Shown: positions 14,297-22,358, counted from the stretch's first letter. The stretch is 23,151 bases of DNA from an uncultured Pirellulales bacterium (GCA_947258835.1 CAMYJY010000004.1:1-23151), one strand, 5' to 3'. Translations and numbers: made by a program. Notes: generated from the letters alone by a model not told the origin.

Positions 14297-14461
14297 AAAG
14301 GTGTCAGGAACCTTTTATTGGCCTATTGCGGCCGCAGGAAGACGGTGCTCTTTCGCGATTTACCGGTTGGCTCACTCTCACACATACACATACACAACAC
14401 AGCATGGCACGCGGAAATCACTATGGAAACAAACGGATAAAAAAAGGTTCCTGACACCTTT
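14297..14461. mobile_element. Short element with 20-bp inverted terminal repeats
   Basis: AAAGGTGTCAGGAACCTTTT at 14297-14316 is repeated as an exact reverse complement at 14442-14461, enclosing 125 bp without a gene. Each end also folds on itself: on the left, 11-bp arms 14292-14302 and 14310-14320. The right end overlaps the stop codon of cysNC (14460-14462). This looks like a non-autonomous, MITE-like or REP-like element that also provides terminator hairpins for the convergent rrf2 and cysNC genes. No target duplication was clear. Confidence 0.55.
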
Positions 14462-16385
14462 ATTTCGCCCGTTTCTCCAAGCAATCCACCACCCGCGCGG
14501 CACACGCTTCCACCGACAGCTCGTGCAGGGGCAAAACTAAATCCGGCTCCACCGGCGGTTCGTAATCCAGCGACACGCCCGCTAAATGGGAGATTTCTCC
14601 CGCATCGGCCTTGCTGTAGATGCCATGCTCGTCGTGCTCGCGGCACCAGGCGATGGGTGCCGAGCAATGGGCCACCAGAAATCGATCGGCCCCCACAACC
14701 TCAGCCGCCTTGCGGCGGATGGCTTCGTGCGGGGCCACGAACGCGGCGATCGTGATCAGCCCGGCATCATTCAGGCTGCGGGCAACTTCAGCGGCCCGGC
14801 GCAGGTTTTCGCTACGGTCTTCGGGCGTGAACCCTAAATCACGGCTTAAACCGCGACGCAGGTTTTGGCCATCCAGGACGGCCACCGTCCGTCCTTTGTC
14901 GAACAAGAGGCGTTCTACCGCGTTGGCAATCGGTGTTTTTCCCGCGGCGGGCAAGCCCGTCAACAGCACCGTTACCGGCTGCTGTCCATAGCGGGCCGTG
15001 CGCTCCGCGGAGGTGACTGGGCTCATTCTCGCTTCCAGTCCCTGGGCGGATTGATCTTCCCAGTGATCCGTTTCGTCCGCCGTTTTGCGATCGAGAATCA
15101 TGCCCGCTCCCACGGTCACATTCGAGACGCGATCGATCAAAATAAACGAACCTGTCCCCTTATTGCGGCGGTATCCGTCCAGGGCAATCGGCTGGTTGAG
15201 TTGCACTTGGCAGCGACCAATTTCATTCAGTCCCAACGTGGGCGCAGGGCCGCGGTGGAGCGTGTTGACATCGATGTGGTAGCGGAGGGTGCTAATCCGA
15301 CCCGCCGAGAGCTTATTGGCGTGTTTGACCCAATACTCCTTGCCAGGCAGCAAGGGCTCGTCGGACATCCACACAATGGTGGCCTCAAATTTATCGGTCA
15401 CGGTGGGCAGGTTGTCGGGACGCACAATCATATCGCCGCGACTGATATCAATTTCGTCTTCCGTGGTCAGCGTCACGGCCAGGGGGGCAAAGGCCTCGGG
15501 CAGTTCACCTTCGTAGGTCACGATCGACTTGACGCGACTCTTCCGGCGGGAGGGGAGCACCATGACTTCGTCCCCTTGATGGATCACCCCCGAGGCAATG
15601 GTGCCACAAAATCCGCGGAAATCCAGATGCGGGCGATTGACGTATTGCACCGGCAGGCGGAAGTCAATCAGGTTGCGATCGGAGGCGATATGCACATTTT
15701 CCAGGTGGTGCATCAACGTGGAACCCTCGTACCAGGGAGTCCGCGGGCTATGTTCCAGCAGGTTATCCCCCTGGAGGGCACTGATGGGGATAAAGTGCTG
15801 ATCGGGCATCTCCAGACGCGTGGCAAAATCGCGATACTCCCGCACGATCTCCTCGAACCTGTCTTGGGAAAAATCGACCAGATCCATCTTATTGACCGCC
15901 ACCAACACGTGCTTGATGCCCAGCAGGGAAACAATGAAGGAATGCCGTTTGGTTTGCGTGAGCACGCCCTGACGGGCGTCAATCAGAATGATGGCCAAAT
16001 CGCAAGTGGAAGCGCCCGTCGCCATATTGCGGGTGTACTGCTCATGGCCCGGACAATCGGCAATAATAAATTTACGCTTGGCCGTGGAAAAATAACGGTA
16101 AGCCACATCGATGGTGATGCCTTGCTCGCGTTCGGCCTTCAAACCATCGGTCAGCAAGGCCGGGTCAAACGCTCCGCCGGTTGTGCCGTGAATGGTGGAA
16201 GCCTGCTCGACCGCTGCCAATTGGTCCTCATAGATCATTTTCGATTCATAGAGCAGCATTCCAATGAGGGTGCTCTTGCCGTCATCCACACTACCGCAAG
16301 TGAGAAAGCGGAGCAGTTCCTTGTTTTCATGCTGACGCAGATAGGCGTCGATATCGGTAGCGATCAGTTCGGATTGATGGCTCAT
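14460..16385 (-). CDS. cysNC: Fused sulfate adenylyltransferase subunit 1 / APS kinase
   Basis: 641 residues. The N-terminal GTPase part (about 1-440) has GSVDDGKST (31-39), [17 protein letters not shown] and NKMDL, all typical of CysN. It couples GTP hydrolysis to APS synthesis by CysD. The C-terminal part (about 460-641) is an APS kinase with P-loop [36 protein letters not shown] and FVAPHEAIR. It has DGQN where separate CysC enzymes usually have DGDN, as I recall from other fused enzymes. It would phosphorylate APS to PAPS. The gene lies 296 bp downstream of cysD on the same strand. The ATG at 16385 has no strong ribosome site. Fusion and length fit the known bifunctional family. Confidence 0.93.
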   Translation of the reverse strand: MSHQSELIATDIDAYLRQHENKELLRFLTCGSVDDGKSTLIGMLLYESKMIYEDQLAAVEQASTIHGTTGGAFDPALLTDGLKAEREQGITIDVAYRYFSTAKRKFIIADCPGHEQYTRNMATGASTCDLAIILIDARQGVLTQTKRHSFIVSLLGIKHVLVAVNKMDLVDFSQDRFEEIVREYRDFATRLEMPDQHFIPISALQGDNLLEHSPRTPWYEGSTLMHHLENVHIASDRNLIDFRLPVQYVNRPHLDFRGFCGTIASGVIHQGDEVMVLPSRRKSRVKSIVTYEGELPEAFAPLAVTLTTEDEIDISRGDMIVRPDNLPTVTDKFEATIVWMSDEPLLPGKEYWVKHANKLSAGRISTLRYHIDVNTLHRGPAPTLGLNEIGRCQVQLNQPIALDGYRRNKGTGSFILIDRVSNVTVGAGMILDRKTADETDHWEDQSAQGLEARMSPVTSAERTARYGQQPVTVLLTGLPAAGKTPIANAVERLLFDKGRTVAVLDGQNLRRGLSRDLGFTPEDRSENLRRAAEVARSLNDAGLITIAAFVAPHEAIRRKAAEVVGADRFLVAHCSAPIAWCREHDEHGIYSKADAGEISHLAGVSLDYEPPVEPDLVLPLHELSVEACAARVVDCLEKRAK

Positions 16386-16406
16386 GACAACTTTTTGAAA
16401 TGTTAA

Positions 16407-16457
16407 ATGTGAAAGGATGTGAGATGTGAAAGGATGTGAGATGTGAAAGGATGTGAG
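16407..16457. repeat. Three perfect 17-bp tandem repeats
   Basis: ATGTGAAAGGATGTGAG occurs three times without change at 16407, 16424 and 16441. It runs into the 38-nt element at 16450-16487. It lies 22 bp upstream of the cysNC start, inside the cysD-cysNC leader on the transcribed strand. Confidence 0.9.
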
Positions 16458-16487
16458 ATGTTAGATGTGAGATTTATGATGTGATCT
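16450..16487. repeat. 38-nt element, inverted copy of 1568-1605
   Basis: Matches the reverse complement of 1568-1605 with one mismatch. Its left part overlaps the third 17-bp tandem repeat. Its right part ends GATTTATGATGTGATCT. Confidence 0.85.
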
Positions 16488-16572
16488 CTAATCACAACCA
16501 GCAAGCAATCGACAGTCCATTGGTTCTCTAGACTGCAAACGGGGAACACCTTGGATGCTGGTGCAGATCCCA

Positions 16573-16682
16573 GCGACCAACGGGAGCGGGCTAATGTCTT
16601 CCGAGCGGCAGCTCGCATTGGCCGGCGGCACTGCCGCCCGACCAACGGGAGCGCCCCCGCGCCTTCCGAGCGGGAGCTCGCT
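16573..16682. repeat. Dispersed repeat, copies B and C in tandem
   Basis: Copy B (16573-16621) starts GCGACCAACGGGAGC and contains CCGAGCGGCAGCTCG. Copy C (16639-16682) starts CGACCAACGGGAGC and contains CCGAGCGGGAGCTCG. They belong to the family of 729-808 and 20780-20859 but lack the second GC-rich stem. Copy C runs up to the cysD stop codon (16682-16684). Confidence 0.85.
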
Positions 16683-17593
16683 CAAAAATATCCTTCTTTT
16701 TTCTTTTGTTCCATGGAGCCTTGTTGGTCGTAGTCGATGACGCGTCCTTGGCGTTCGCTGGTGGTGGTGAGCAGCATTTCCTGGATGATTTCGGGGAGCG
16801 TCTGGGCCGTGCTTTCCACGGCTCCGGTGAGTGGGTAGCAGCCGAGGGTGCGGAAGCGGACCATTTTTTCCTCGATCACATCGTCCGGTTCGATGGGCAT
16901 GCGGTCGTCGTTCACTTGGATCAGCACCCCGTCTTTTTTCACCACGGGTCGGGGCTGCGCGAAATAGAGTTCGGGGATTGGGATTTTTTCCAGGTGGATG
17001 TACTGCCACACATCCAGCTCGGTCCAGTTGGAGAGGGGAAACACGCGGATGCTCTCGCCTTTATGGACTTTGCCGTTGTAGATATTCCACAGTTCGGGAC
17101 GCTGATTTTTCGGGTCCCAGCGATGGAATTTATCGCGAAAGGAGTAGACCCGTTCCTTGGCTCTGGACTTTTCTTCATCGCGCCGGGCGCCACCGAACGC
17201 CGCATCGAATTTATGTTGCTCGAGTCCTTGCTTGAGGGCCTGGGTCTTCATGATATCCGTATGGACCGCGCTGCCATGGGTGAAGGGGCCGACCCCTTCG
17301 CGAACCCCTTCTTGGTTGATGTGCACGATGAGGTCCCAGCCCAGTTCCTTGCGGATCAAGTTCTCGCGAAACTCGATCATCTCCTTAAATTTCCACGTGG
17401 TATCCACGTGCATCAGCGGAAACGGGGGCTTGCCTGGGGCAAAGGCTTTTTCGGCCAGCCGCACCATCACGGCCGAGTCCTTACCAACCGAGTAGAGCAT
17501 CACCGGGTTGTCAAACTCGGCCGCGACCTCGCGGATGATGTAGATGCTCTCGGCTTCCAGTTGCTTCAGGTGGGTCAGGTTGTAGGAGGTCAT
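16682..17593 (-). CDS. cysD: Sulfate adenylyltransferase subunit 2
   Basis: 303 residues, the normal CysD length. It adenylates sulfate with ATP to give APS, in complex with CysN. Motifs: [20 protein letters not shown] (PP-loop SVGKDS), [44 protein letters not shown] and the C-terminal [16 protein letters not shown]. The ATG at 17593 gives the family N-terminus [18 protein letters not shown]. It is the first gene of a leftward unit with cysNC. The 296-bp gap between them is filled by repeats, which is unusual because cysD and cysN are normally close together. No clear promoter was identified upstream. Confidence 0.95.
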   Translation of the reverse strand: MTSYNLTHLKQLEAESIYIIREVAAEFDNPVMLYSVGKDSAVMVRLAEKAFAPGKPPFPLMHVDTTWKFKEMIEFRENLIRKELGWDLIVHINQEGVREGVGPFTHGSAVHTDIMKTQALKQGLEQHKFDAAFGGARRDEEKSRAKERVYSFRDKFHRWDPKNQRPELWNIYNGKVHKGESIRVFPLSNWTELDVWQYIHLEKIPIPELYFAQPRPVVKKDGVLIQVNDDRMPIEPDDVIEEKMVRFRTLGCYPLTGAVESTAQTLPEIIQEMLLTTTSERQGRVIDYDQQGSMEQKKKEGYF

Positions 17594-17754
17594 CGGCGGG
17601 TTATGGAGCTGGAGGGGGGGTCTGGGGCGATACGGGCGAGAGGTCTGGGCAGCGAACTGCCGCGTGGGGAGAGGGTCCCAGCCAGGCTAGTCTAAATGTC
17701 CCGAGAAAGGAAAACAACTCTGAAAGCACTCCTGCGTGCTCAGAAAAGGGGCCA

Positions 17755-17782
17755 TTGCGTCGTCCGAGCTCTCCCGTATTAT
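17755..17782 (+). promoter_or_regulatory. Predicted promoter of the FKBP gene
   Basis: TTGCGT at 17755-17760 and TATTAT at 17777-17782 are 16 bp apart, about 46 bp before the start codon at 17829. Confidence 0.5.
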
Positions 17783-17828
17783 GATGGGTCACAGGAAACT
17801 TTTGGGACATCACTACGGAAAGGGAACC

Positions 17829-18650
17829 ATGAAAACGCTGTCTGATTCTATGTTGCTGACACCGGTACGACGCCTGCGCCCGGGGCGCCTGGCAGAAGGC
17901 CGGTATTTGTCTGGCAGAAAACTAAACGTCGGCTCCCTCGTCCTGGGGGCATGCATCGGTGCCGTGACCTGCTTGGATATCGGTCCCCTGCTGGCTGCGG
18001 AGAACACGCCGGAGGCATCCGGGACAGCAAACGCCTCCCTGGCGGATCAATACAGCTATGCCATCGGTCTTGATATTGGGGGAAATTTTCGTCGCCAAGA
18101 TATGGCGATCAATGTGGAGCAGGTCATGGCGGGTTTGAACGATGGCTTGCGTGGAGCGGAACCACGATTTGACGAACAATCCTTGGCCACAGCCATGCAG
18201 GAATTCCAAACTTTACTAAGGAACAAGGCCATGCAACAGCAGCAGCAGGCAGGCGTCGAAAATCGGAAACAGGGTGAAGCATTCTTGGCCCAGAATGCCC
18301 AAGAGGATGGCATCCAGGTCACTCCCAGTGGCTTGCAATACAAGGTGCTGGAAGCGGGCGACGGACCAACCCCAGGGATGCGTGATACCGTACGTTGCAA
18401 TTATCGCGGTACATTAATCGATGGCACGGAGTTTGACGCCTCGGCCAACCATGGTGGGCCGATTGAGTTTCCGGTGCGCGGTGTGATCCAGGGCTGGACC
18501 GAGGCCCTGCAATTGATGCAAGTGGGTGCCAAGTGGCAACTGTTCATTCCGGCGGACTTGGCCTACGGGGACACCCCGCCCGGCCCCCCGATCCAGGCTG
18601 GCAGCGTGCTCCTCTTTGAGATTGAGTTGGTGGGCATTTCCGAGAAATAA
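17829..18650 (+). CDS. Secreted FKBP-type peptidyl-prolyl isomerase
   Basis: 273 residues from ATG 17829, with AAGGGA well placed upstream. A basic N-terminus is followed by a hydrophobic segment around residues 35-58 (VGSLVLGACIGAVTCL ... LLAAE), a signal peptide or anchor. Residues about 68-160 resemble the helical dimerisation domain of FkpA/Mip proteins (YSYAIGLDIGGNFRRQ, a Gln run, KQGEAFLAQNAQEDG). The FKBP fold follows from VTPSGLQYKVLEAGDGPTP, with YRGTLIDGTEFDAS, VIQGWTEALQLMQVGAKW and IPADLAYGDTPPGPPI. It would catalyse proline isomerisation during folding of exported proteins. It appears to be transcribed alone. The family call is certain; the domain split is by eye. Confidence 0.93.
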   Translation: MKTLSDSMLLTPVRRLRPGRLAEGRYLSGRKLNVGSLVLGACIGAVTCLDIGPLLAAENTPEASGTANASLADQYSYAIGLDIGGNFRRQDMAINVEQVMAGLNDGLRGAEPRFDEQSLATAMQEFQTLLRNKAMQQQQQAGVENRKQGEAFLAQNAQEDGIQVTPSGLQYKVLEAGDGPTPGMRDTVRCNYRGTLIDGTEFDASANHGGPIEFPVRGVIQGWTEALQLMQVGAKWQLFIPADLAYGDTPPGPPIQAGSVLLFEIELVGISEK

Positions 18651-18832
18651 GAAATAAGAGATAAAGCATCCTACCGGCAAGCAAGTTTTCGCCTGCAGGC
18701 AAGGGTTTTCGACCCATCGTCGGGAAAACAAAATACCACCTACTGGATGCACTATTGTGCCTCCTCCATTCCTCCCTGAAGGCACCTCCCAGGAAGTCTG
18801 GGCAATATTTGACGATTAGGGCGGTTAAAGTC
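18651..18832. other. Spacer without recognisable gene
   Basis: Between the FKBP stop and the next promoter there is an imperfect GTTTTCGAC ... GTCGGGAAAAC stem around 18704-18730 that could act as a weak terminator. Nothing else was identified. Confidence 0.4.
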
Positions 18833-18860
18833 TTGCATCTCTATTTTTTCTAGCTAGAAT
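18833..18860 (+). promoter_or_regulatory. Predicted promoter of the YTV gene
   Basis: TTGCAT at 18833-18838 and TAGAAT at 18855-18860 are 16 bp apart with a T-rich spacer. The start codon at 18995 implies a leader of about 125 nt. Confidence 0.5.
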
Positions 18861-18994
18861 CGCTGAAGTGCCTATTGTCCCTTAATTCCGTAGGCCCAAT
18901 TTTCAGTATCCGTAGGCCCAGTTTTTCTGAACGTCACAAACGCTGCTTTGTGAGTTCAGGTCTTATGTTTTTCTTCTTTGATGGAGGCCACCCT

Positions 18995-20416
18995 ATGTTG
19001 CGTCGAGTATTTTGCCTGCTGCCTGCAGTAGCGCTGTTGGTAGGAGGGGTTCAGGCTGACACCTGGGCCTGCCTGTTCAAACGAAACAAATGTTGTAAGC
19101 CGGCTTGCTGCGCGCCCTGCTGCGAATGCCCCGCCGCGACCGAGGAAAGTTGCTGTGGGACCAAAATGGTAACGCGGACCGTGATGGTACCGACCTACGT
19201 TACGGAAATGCGGACCGTGCAGTGCACGGAATATGTGCAAGAAGAGCGGACCCGGACCTACACCGTTTACAAGCGTGTTCCTCACACCGAGGAGAAAACG
19301 GCGACTTGCACGGTCATGGTCCCTGAGCAGCGGACCAAGACCGTCAATTACACCGTCTGCAAGCCTGTCGTAGAAACGAAGACCCAAGAGTACACGGTCA
19401 ACGTGCCCTACACCGAGAACGTGGAGCAAGCCTACACGGTGATGGTGCCGAGCTACGAAGACAAAACCGTGAGCTACACGGTCAACGTGCCCTACACCGA
19501 GCAAGTGGAGCAAGCCTACACGGTGATGGTGCCGAGCTACGAAGAGAAAACCGTCAGCTACACGGTCAACGTCCCCTACACCGAGGAAGTGGAGCAAACC
19601 TACACGGTCTGCGTTCCTTACACCGAGCAGCGTGAGGGCACCCGCACGGTAACCAAGCGCGTTCCTGTCACGACAATGAAGTCGGTCACGGTTCGGGGTG
19701 GCAGTTGGCAAACCGAAACCATGGAAGTTCCCGTGTGCTGCGGCTGCCCAGATCCCTGCGGATGTGCTCCGGCCACACGGACGGTCTGCAAGCGTGTGTG
19801 GGTACCGACCTGCGAAACGCGGGAAGTTCCGGTCACGACGTACAAGTGCGAAACCGAAGAGGTGCCGTACACGTACACTGTCTGTCTGAAACGCCAAGAG
19901 GAGCGGACCCGCACGGTCTGCGTCCGCAAGTGCCGCCAGGAGGCCCGTGAAAAGACCGTCAAGGTTTGCAAGATGGTTCCCGAAGAGCGGACCCGCACGG
20001 TTTGCGTCCGCAAGTGCCGCCAGGAAACCTGCGAAAAGACCGTCAAGGTCTGCAAGATGGTTCCCGAGGAGCGGACACGCACCATCTGCGTGCGGAAGTG
20101 CCGCCAAGAGACCCGCACGCGAGAGTGCCAGGTAACCCGCATGGTGCAAGAGCAAGCCTCCAAGGAGGTTTGCTACACGGTGATGGTTCCGCAGGAAAAA
20201 ACGCGGACCTACACGGTCACCAAGTACGAGTGCGTGCCTGAGGAAAAGACCGCTACCTACACCGTCTGCGTACCGCACCAGGTCGAGAAGCAGGTGGAGG
20301 TGAAGGTCTGCAAGATGGTGGCTCAGGAAGTTGAGTCGGAAGTTTGCGAATGCTGTGAGAGCGCCAGCTGCGATGGCTGCCAGGCCGCTGCTCCCGCTTG
20401 CGGATGCGGTGGCTGA
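18995..20416 (+). CDS. YTV-repeat, cysteine-rich secreted protein
   Basis: 473 residues from ATG 18995, which has GGAGG 8 nt upstream. The open frame extends to 18875, but that part lacks a ribosome site. Residues 1-22 are a signal peptide (FCLLPAVALLVGGVQA). A Cys cluster follows (CCKPACCAPCCECP). The body is made of 14-residue modules starting [YRK]TV, paired into 28-residue repeats, e.g. YTVNVPYTENVEQA then YTVMVPSYEDKTVS, later RTVCVRKCRQEARE then KTVKVCKMVPEERT. The C-terminus is again Cys-rich (CECCESASCDGC ... CGCGG). YTV proteins are known as planctomycete wall-associated proteins; disulfide crosslinking of a proteinaceous envelope is a reasonable role. It has its own promoter and a strong terminator, suggesting high expression. 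Confidence 0.9.
   Translation: MLRRVFCLLPAVALLVGGVQADTWACLFKRNKCCKPACCAPCCECPAATEESCCGTKMVTRTVMVPTYVTEMRTVQCTEYVQEERTRTYTVYKRVPHTEEKTATCTVMVPEQRTKTVNYTVCKPVVETKTQEYTVNVPYTENVEQAYTVMVPSYEDKTVSYTVNVPYTEQVEQAYTVMVPSYEEKTVSYTVNVPYTEEVEQTYTVCVPYTEQREGTRTVTKRVPVTTMKSVTVRGGSWQTETMEVPVCCGCPDPCGCAPATRTVCKRVWVPTCETREVPVTTYKCETEEVPYTYTVCLKRQEERTRTVCVRKCRQEAREKTVKVCKMVPEERTRTVCVRKCRQETCEKTVKVCKMVPEERTRTICVRKCRQETRTRECQVTRMVQEQASKEVCYTVMVPQEKTRTYTVTKYECVPEEKTATYTVCVPHQVEKQVEVKVCKMVAQEVESEVCECCESASCDGCQAAAPACGCGG
19391..19620. repeat. 84-bp tandem repeats within the YTV gene, first array
   Basis: Units start at 19391, 19475 and 19559 with TACACGGTCAACGT; the third is incomplete. The first two differ at only about 4 of 84 positions, so the duplication is recent or homogenised. 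Each unit codes for 28 residues. Confidence 0.88.
19901..20140. repeat. 84-bp tandem repeats within the YTV gene, second array
   Basis: Units start at 19901, 19985 and 20069 with GAGCGGAC; the third diverges in its second half. The first two differ at about 7 of 84 positions. The sequence is unrelated to the first array except for the period and the TV positions. Confidence 0.88.
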
Positions 20417-20449
20417 AGGGCTACTCAGAGCTCCAGCACGAATTGACAC

Positions 20450-20490
20450 CACGGGTCGGGCCTCACCAAGAGGTCCGGCCCGTGCTTTTT
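20450..20490 (+). terminator. Rho-independent terminator of the YTV gene
   Basis: Arms 20450-20464 and 20470-20484 form a 15-bp stem with two G-T pairs and a 5-nt loop. C and TTTTT follow directly. It starts 34 bp after the stop codon. Confidence 0.9.
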
Positions 20491-20558
20491 ACTTGAAGTG
20501 AAAGTCTGCAATCAAGTCTGCCTGATCTTTGCTATCATCGCTAGCTAGGCATTTTCTC

Positions 20559-20587
20559 TTGCTAGAACTTGAAAACACCGGTATAGC
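20559..20587 (+). promoter_or_regulatory. Weak candidate promoter for the DUF481-like gene
   Basis: TTGCTA at 20559-20564 and TATAGC at 20582-20587 are 17 bp apart. The remainder of 20491-20720 shows nothing else. Confidence 0.3.
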
Positions 20588-20720
20588 TTGGTGCCTATGC
20601 GGTGCGCGATCTGTACATTCGGTCGAGGCCGTCGTTTTTGAACCATTCCAGCCCCGCCCAGAAATACCCTGTTGGATAACAGCAATTCTCCCTTGCTTTC
20701 AGTTTGAGTTTTTAAACGTC

Positions 20721-21770
20721 ATGACACGATTGCTTCCTGCGACTCACAGCATAAACCATGGACGCCTGCGCAAATTCAAGCGACCAACGGGAGCGCCCCT
20801 GTGCTTACCGAGCGGTAGCTCGCATTGGCTGGCGGCCCCCCGTTCAAGCCGGGGGCAGGTGCTGACGCCCTGGCCGAGGCCACTCTCGATATGGCTGCTG
20901 TGCTGGGGAGCCTGGCTGGCCAACGGCTGCCTGCTAATAGCTGGGGCCCATGCCGATCCGGCCGTAGTCCCCGCGGCGGAAGGACCGGCAGCTGCCACAG
21001 CGGATTTGAGTGCCCTCGACCCCGAGGCTGCTGCGCTGATTCGTTTCCCGCCCACTTCCGCATCGCCGCCATCTGCACCGACCCCCGGCTGGTACCATCC
21101 CCGCTCTTGGTTTGGTCCCGCTCCTTGGGATATTGGTTTTGAGCTGGGGCTCAATGGAAATGAGGGAATTAACGAAACGCTGAGCATGCGCGTGGGCGGA
21201 CACGTAAAGCGAGAGACCGATCGCTGGAAATTGGACACGACGATTGCCTACAACAAGAACACGGCCAACAACGTGGAAACCCAAAACAATGCCCTCCTCG
21301 ACGCCCGTGTGGACCGTATTTTCGCGGACTCGCCCTGGTCTCTCTTTTTTCTCAACCAAGACCTCTACGACGAGTTTCAAGCCTTTGATCTCCGCGTCTC
21401 GTTGACCGGGGGTGTGGGCTACCAAATCATCGACACGAAGACCGTCAGCCTAGCCGGCAGTTTTGGCGCGGGTGCCTCCCATGAATTTGGAGCGGTGGAT
21501 GCCAAATCGGCATACGAAGCCCTGTTTGGACTGGACTACGAACACGAATTTTCATCCATGCAACGGTTTTCTGCCAAAGTGGATTACTTTCCCGAGTGGG
21601 AAAATTTCGGCTTTTATCGGATCGTGACCGACATCGGCTGGGAGATTGACCTGGACCGACCCAAAAATCTCAGTCTCAAATTCTCCGTGATTGATCGTTA
21701 CGACAGCACGCCCAACGGCGTCAAGCCCAACGAACTGAATTATGCTGCTTTGCTGATCTGGGGCCTGTAG
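20721..21770 (+). CDS. DUF481/YdiY-like outer-membrane beta-barrel protein
   Basis: 349 residues from ATG 20721. A second possible start, GTG 20859, gives 303 residues and begins right at the signal peptide (PLSIWLLCWGAWLANGCLL ... GAHA). The 46 residues between the two are mostly encoded by dispersed repeat D, so the later start may be the true one. After a Pro/Ala-rich linker, residues about 140-349 contain the DUF481 pattern of alternating strands: WDIGFELGLNGNEG, HVKRETDRWKLDTTIAYNK, NNALLDARVDRIF, SPWSLFFLNQDLYDEF, GVGYQIIDTKTVSLAGSFGA and a final strand AALLIWGL ending in a hydrophobic residue, typical of barrels. The function is unknown. Confidence 0.82.
   Translation: MTRLLPATHSINHGRLRKFKRPTGAPLCLPSGSSHWLAAPRSSRGQVLTPWPRPLSIWLLCWGAWLANGCLLIAGAHADPAVVPAAEGPAAATADLSALDPEAAALIRFPPTSASPPSAPTPGWYHPRSWFGPAPWDIGFELGLNGNEGINETLSMRVGGHVKRETDRWKLDTTIAYNKNTANNVETQNNALLDARVDRIFADSPWSLFFLNQDLYDEFQAFDLRVSLTGGVGYQIIDTKTVSLAGSFGAGASHEFGAVDAKSAYEALFGLDYEHEFSSMQRFSAKVDYFPEWENFGFYRIVTDIGWEIDLDRPKNLSLKFSVIDRYDSTPNGVKPNELNYAALLIWGL
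20780..20859. repeat. Dispersed 80-bp repeat, copy D
   Basis: It has the same start (GCGACCAACGGGAGC), inner stem-loop and final GCCCCCC ... GGGGGC stem as copy A at 729-808, and the same 80-bp length. It overlaps the proposed 5' coding part of the DUF481-like gene. Confidence 0.85.
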
Positions 21771-21828
21771 TTCCTGATCCAGCGCACCAATCACCTACAA
21801 AATCAACGATCGCACCCTGAACTGGCCC

Positions 21829-22281
21829 ATGGACAACCCCCTCCTCGCGGGACTGCAGCAGACTCTAGAACGCGAAATGCCCATCACACGTGCCATGGGC
21901 ATGCAGGTGGTATCGTATGACGACCAGCGTCTCGCGCTGCAGATGCCGCTGGAACCAAATCGCAACCACCAGTATTCCGCCTTTGCCGGTAGCTTGAACG
22001 CACTATGCACCGTGGTGGGCTGGGGCACCGTCTTTCTGCTACTAGAACAAGCCTCTCTCCGCGGCAATATCGTTATCCGACGCGGTAAAATTCGCTACCT
22101 CAGGCCCGTGAAAACGGCTGAATTTACGGCCACGGCTCAAACGCCAAAAAATACTCAGTATTTTTTTGAGTTGCTACGGAGCAAGGGCAAGTCGAAACTG
22201 GACGTGGAAGTCCAGATGGCAGATCAGCAGGGCCCCTCTGTGAAATTTCTGGGTTCCTACGTGGTGCAAGAACTTGTTTAG
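21829..22281 (+). CDS. YiiD-type hotdog thioesterase-like protein
   Basis: 150 residues. The stretch MPLEPNRNHQYSAFAGSLNA, continuing LCTVVGWGTVFLLLE, matches the YiiD C-terminal thioesterase family (hotdog fold), in which N-x-GTAFAGSL and the GW segment are hallmark features. The later RRGKIRYLRPVKTAEFTATA segment forms the typical beta-strand pair after the central helix. Substrates of the family are acyl-thioesters, but the physiological one is unknown. The start at 21829 follows the DUF481-like gene by 58 bp, so co-transcription is possible. No acetyltransferase domain is fused, unlike in enterobacterial YiiD. Confidence 0.82.
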   Translation: MDNPLLAGLQQTLEREMPITRAMGMQVVSYDDQRLALQMPLEPNRNHQYSAFAGSLNALCTVVGWGTVFLLLEQASLRGNIVIRRGKIRYLRPVKTAEFTATAQTPKNTQYFFELLRSKGKSKLDVEVQMADQQGPSVKFLGSYVVQELV

Positions 22282-22301
22282 CTACTGAGCAGATCAATCT
22301 A

Positions 22302-22335
22302 CTTCTGAAAGAACGGCCTCCGGCCGTCCTTCGGA
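22302..22335. repeat. Degenerate hairpin of the AACGGCC family
   Basis: CTTCTGAAAGAACGGCC pairs imperfectly with GGCCGTCCTTCGGAAG. The left arm and flank match 11705-11721. It lies 21 bp after the thioesterase stop and may act as its terminator. Confidence 0.65.
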
Positions 22336-22358
22336 AGCTGCAGCACAGCCGACAGGGG

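Noticed and set aside
14865..16406. 513-codon open frame antisense to cysNC
   Set aside because: The sense frame is a clear CysN-CysC enzyme; the antisense frame arises from codon bias and has no family-like motifs.
16407..16487. Possible CRISPR array
   Set aside because: The 17-bp units are directly adjacent with no spacers, and no cas gene is present.
16706..17695. 329-codon open frame antisense to cysD
   Set aside because: The sense frame is a full-length CysD; the antisense product shows no recognisable motif.
18956..20452. 498-codon open frame antisense to the YTV gene
   Set aside because: It mirrors the 84-bp repeats and biased codon use of the sense gene; the product is a repetitive His/Leu/Gly sequence with no ribosome site, and it would cover the terminator of the sense gene.
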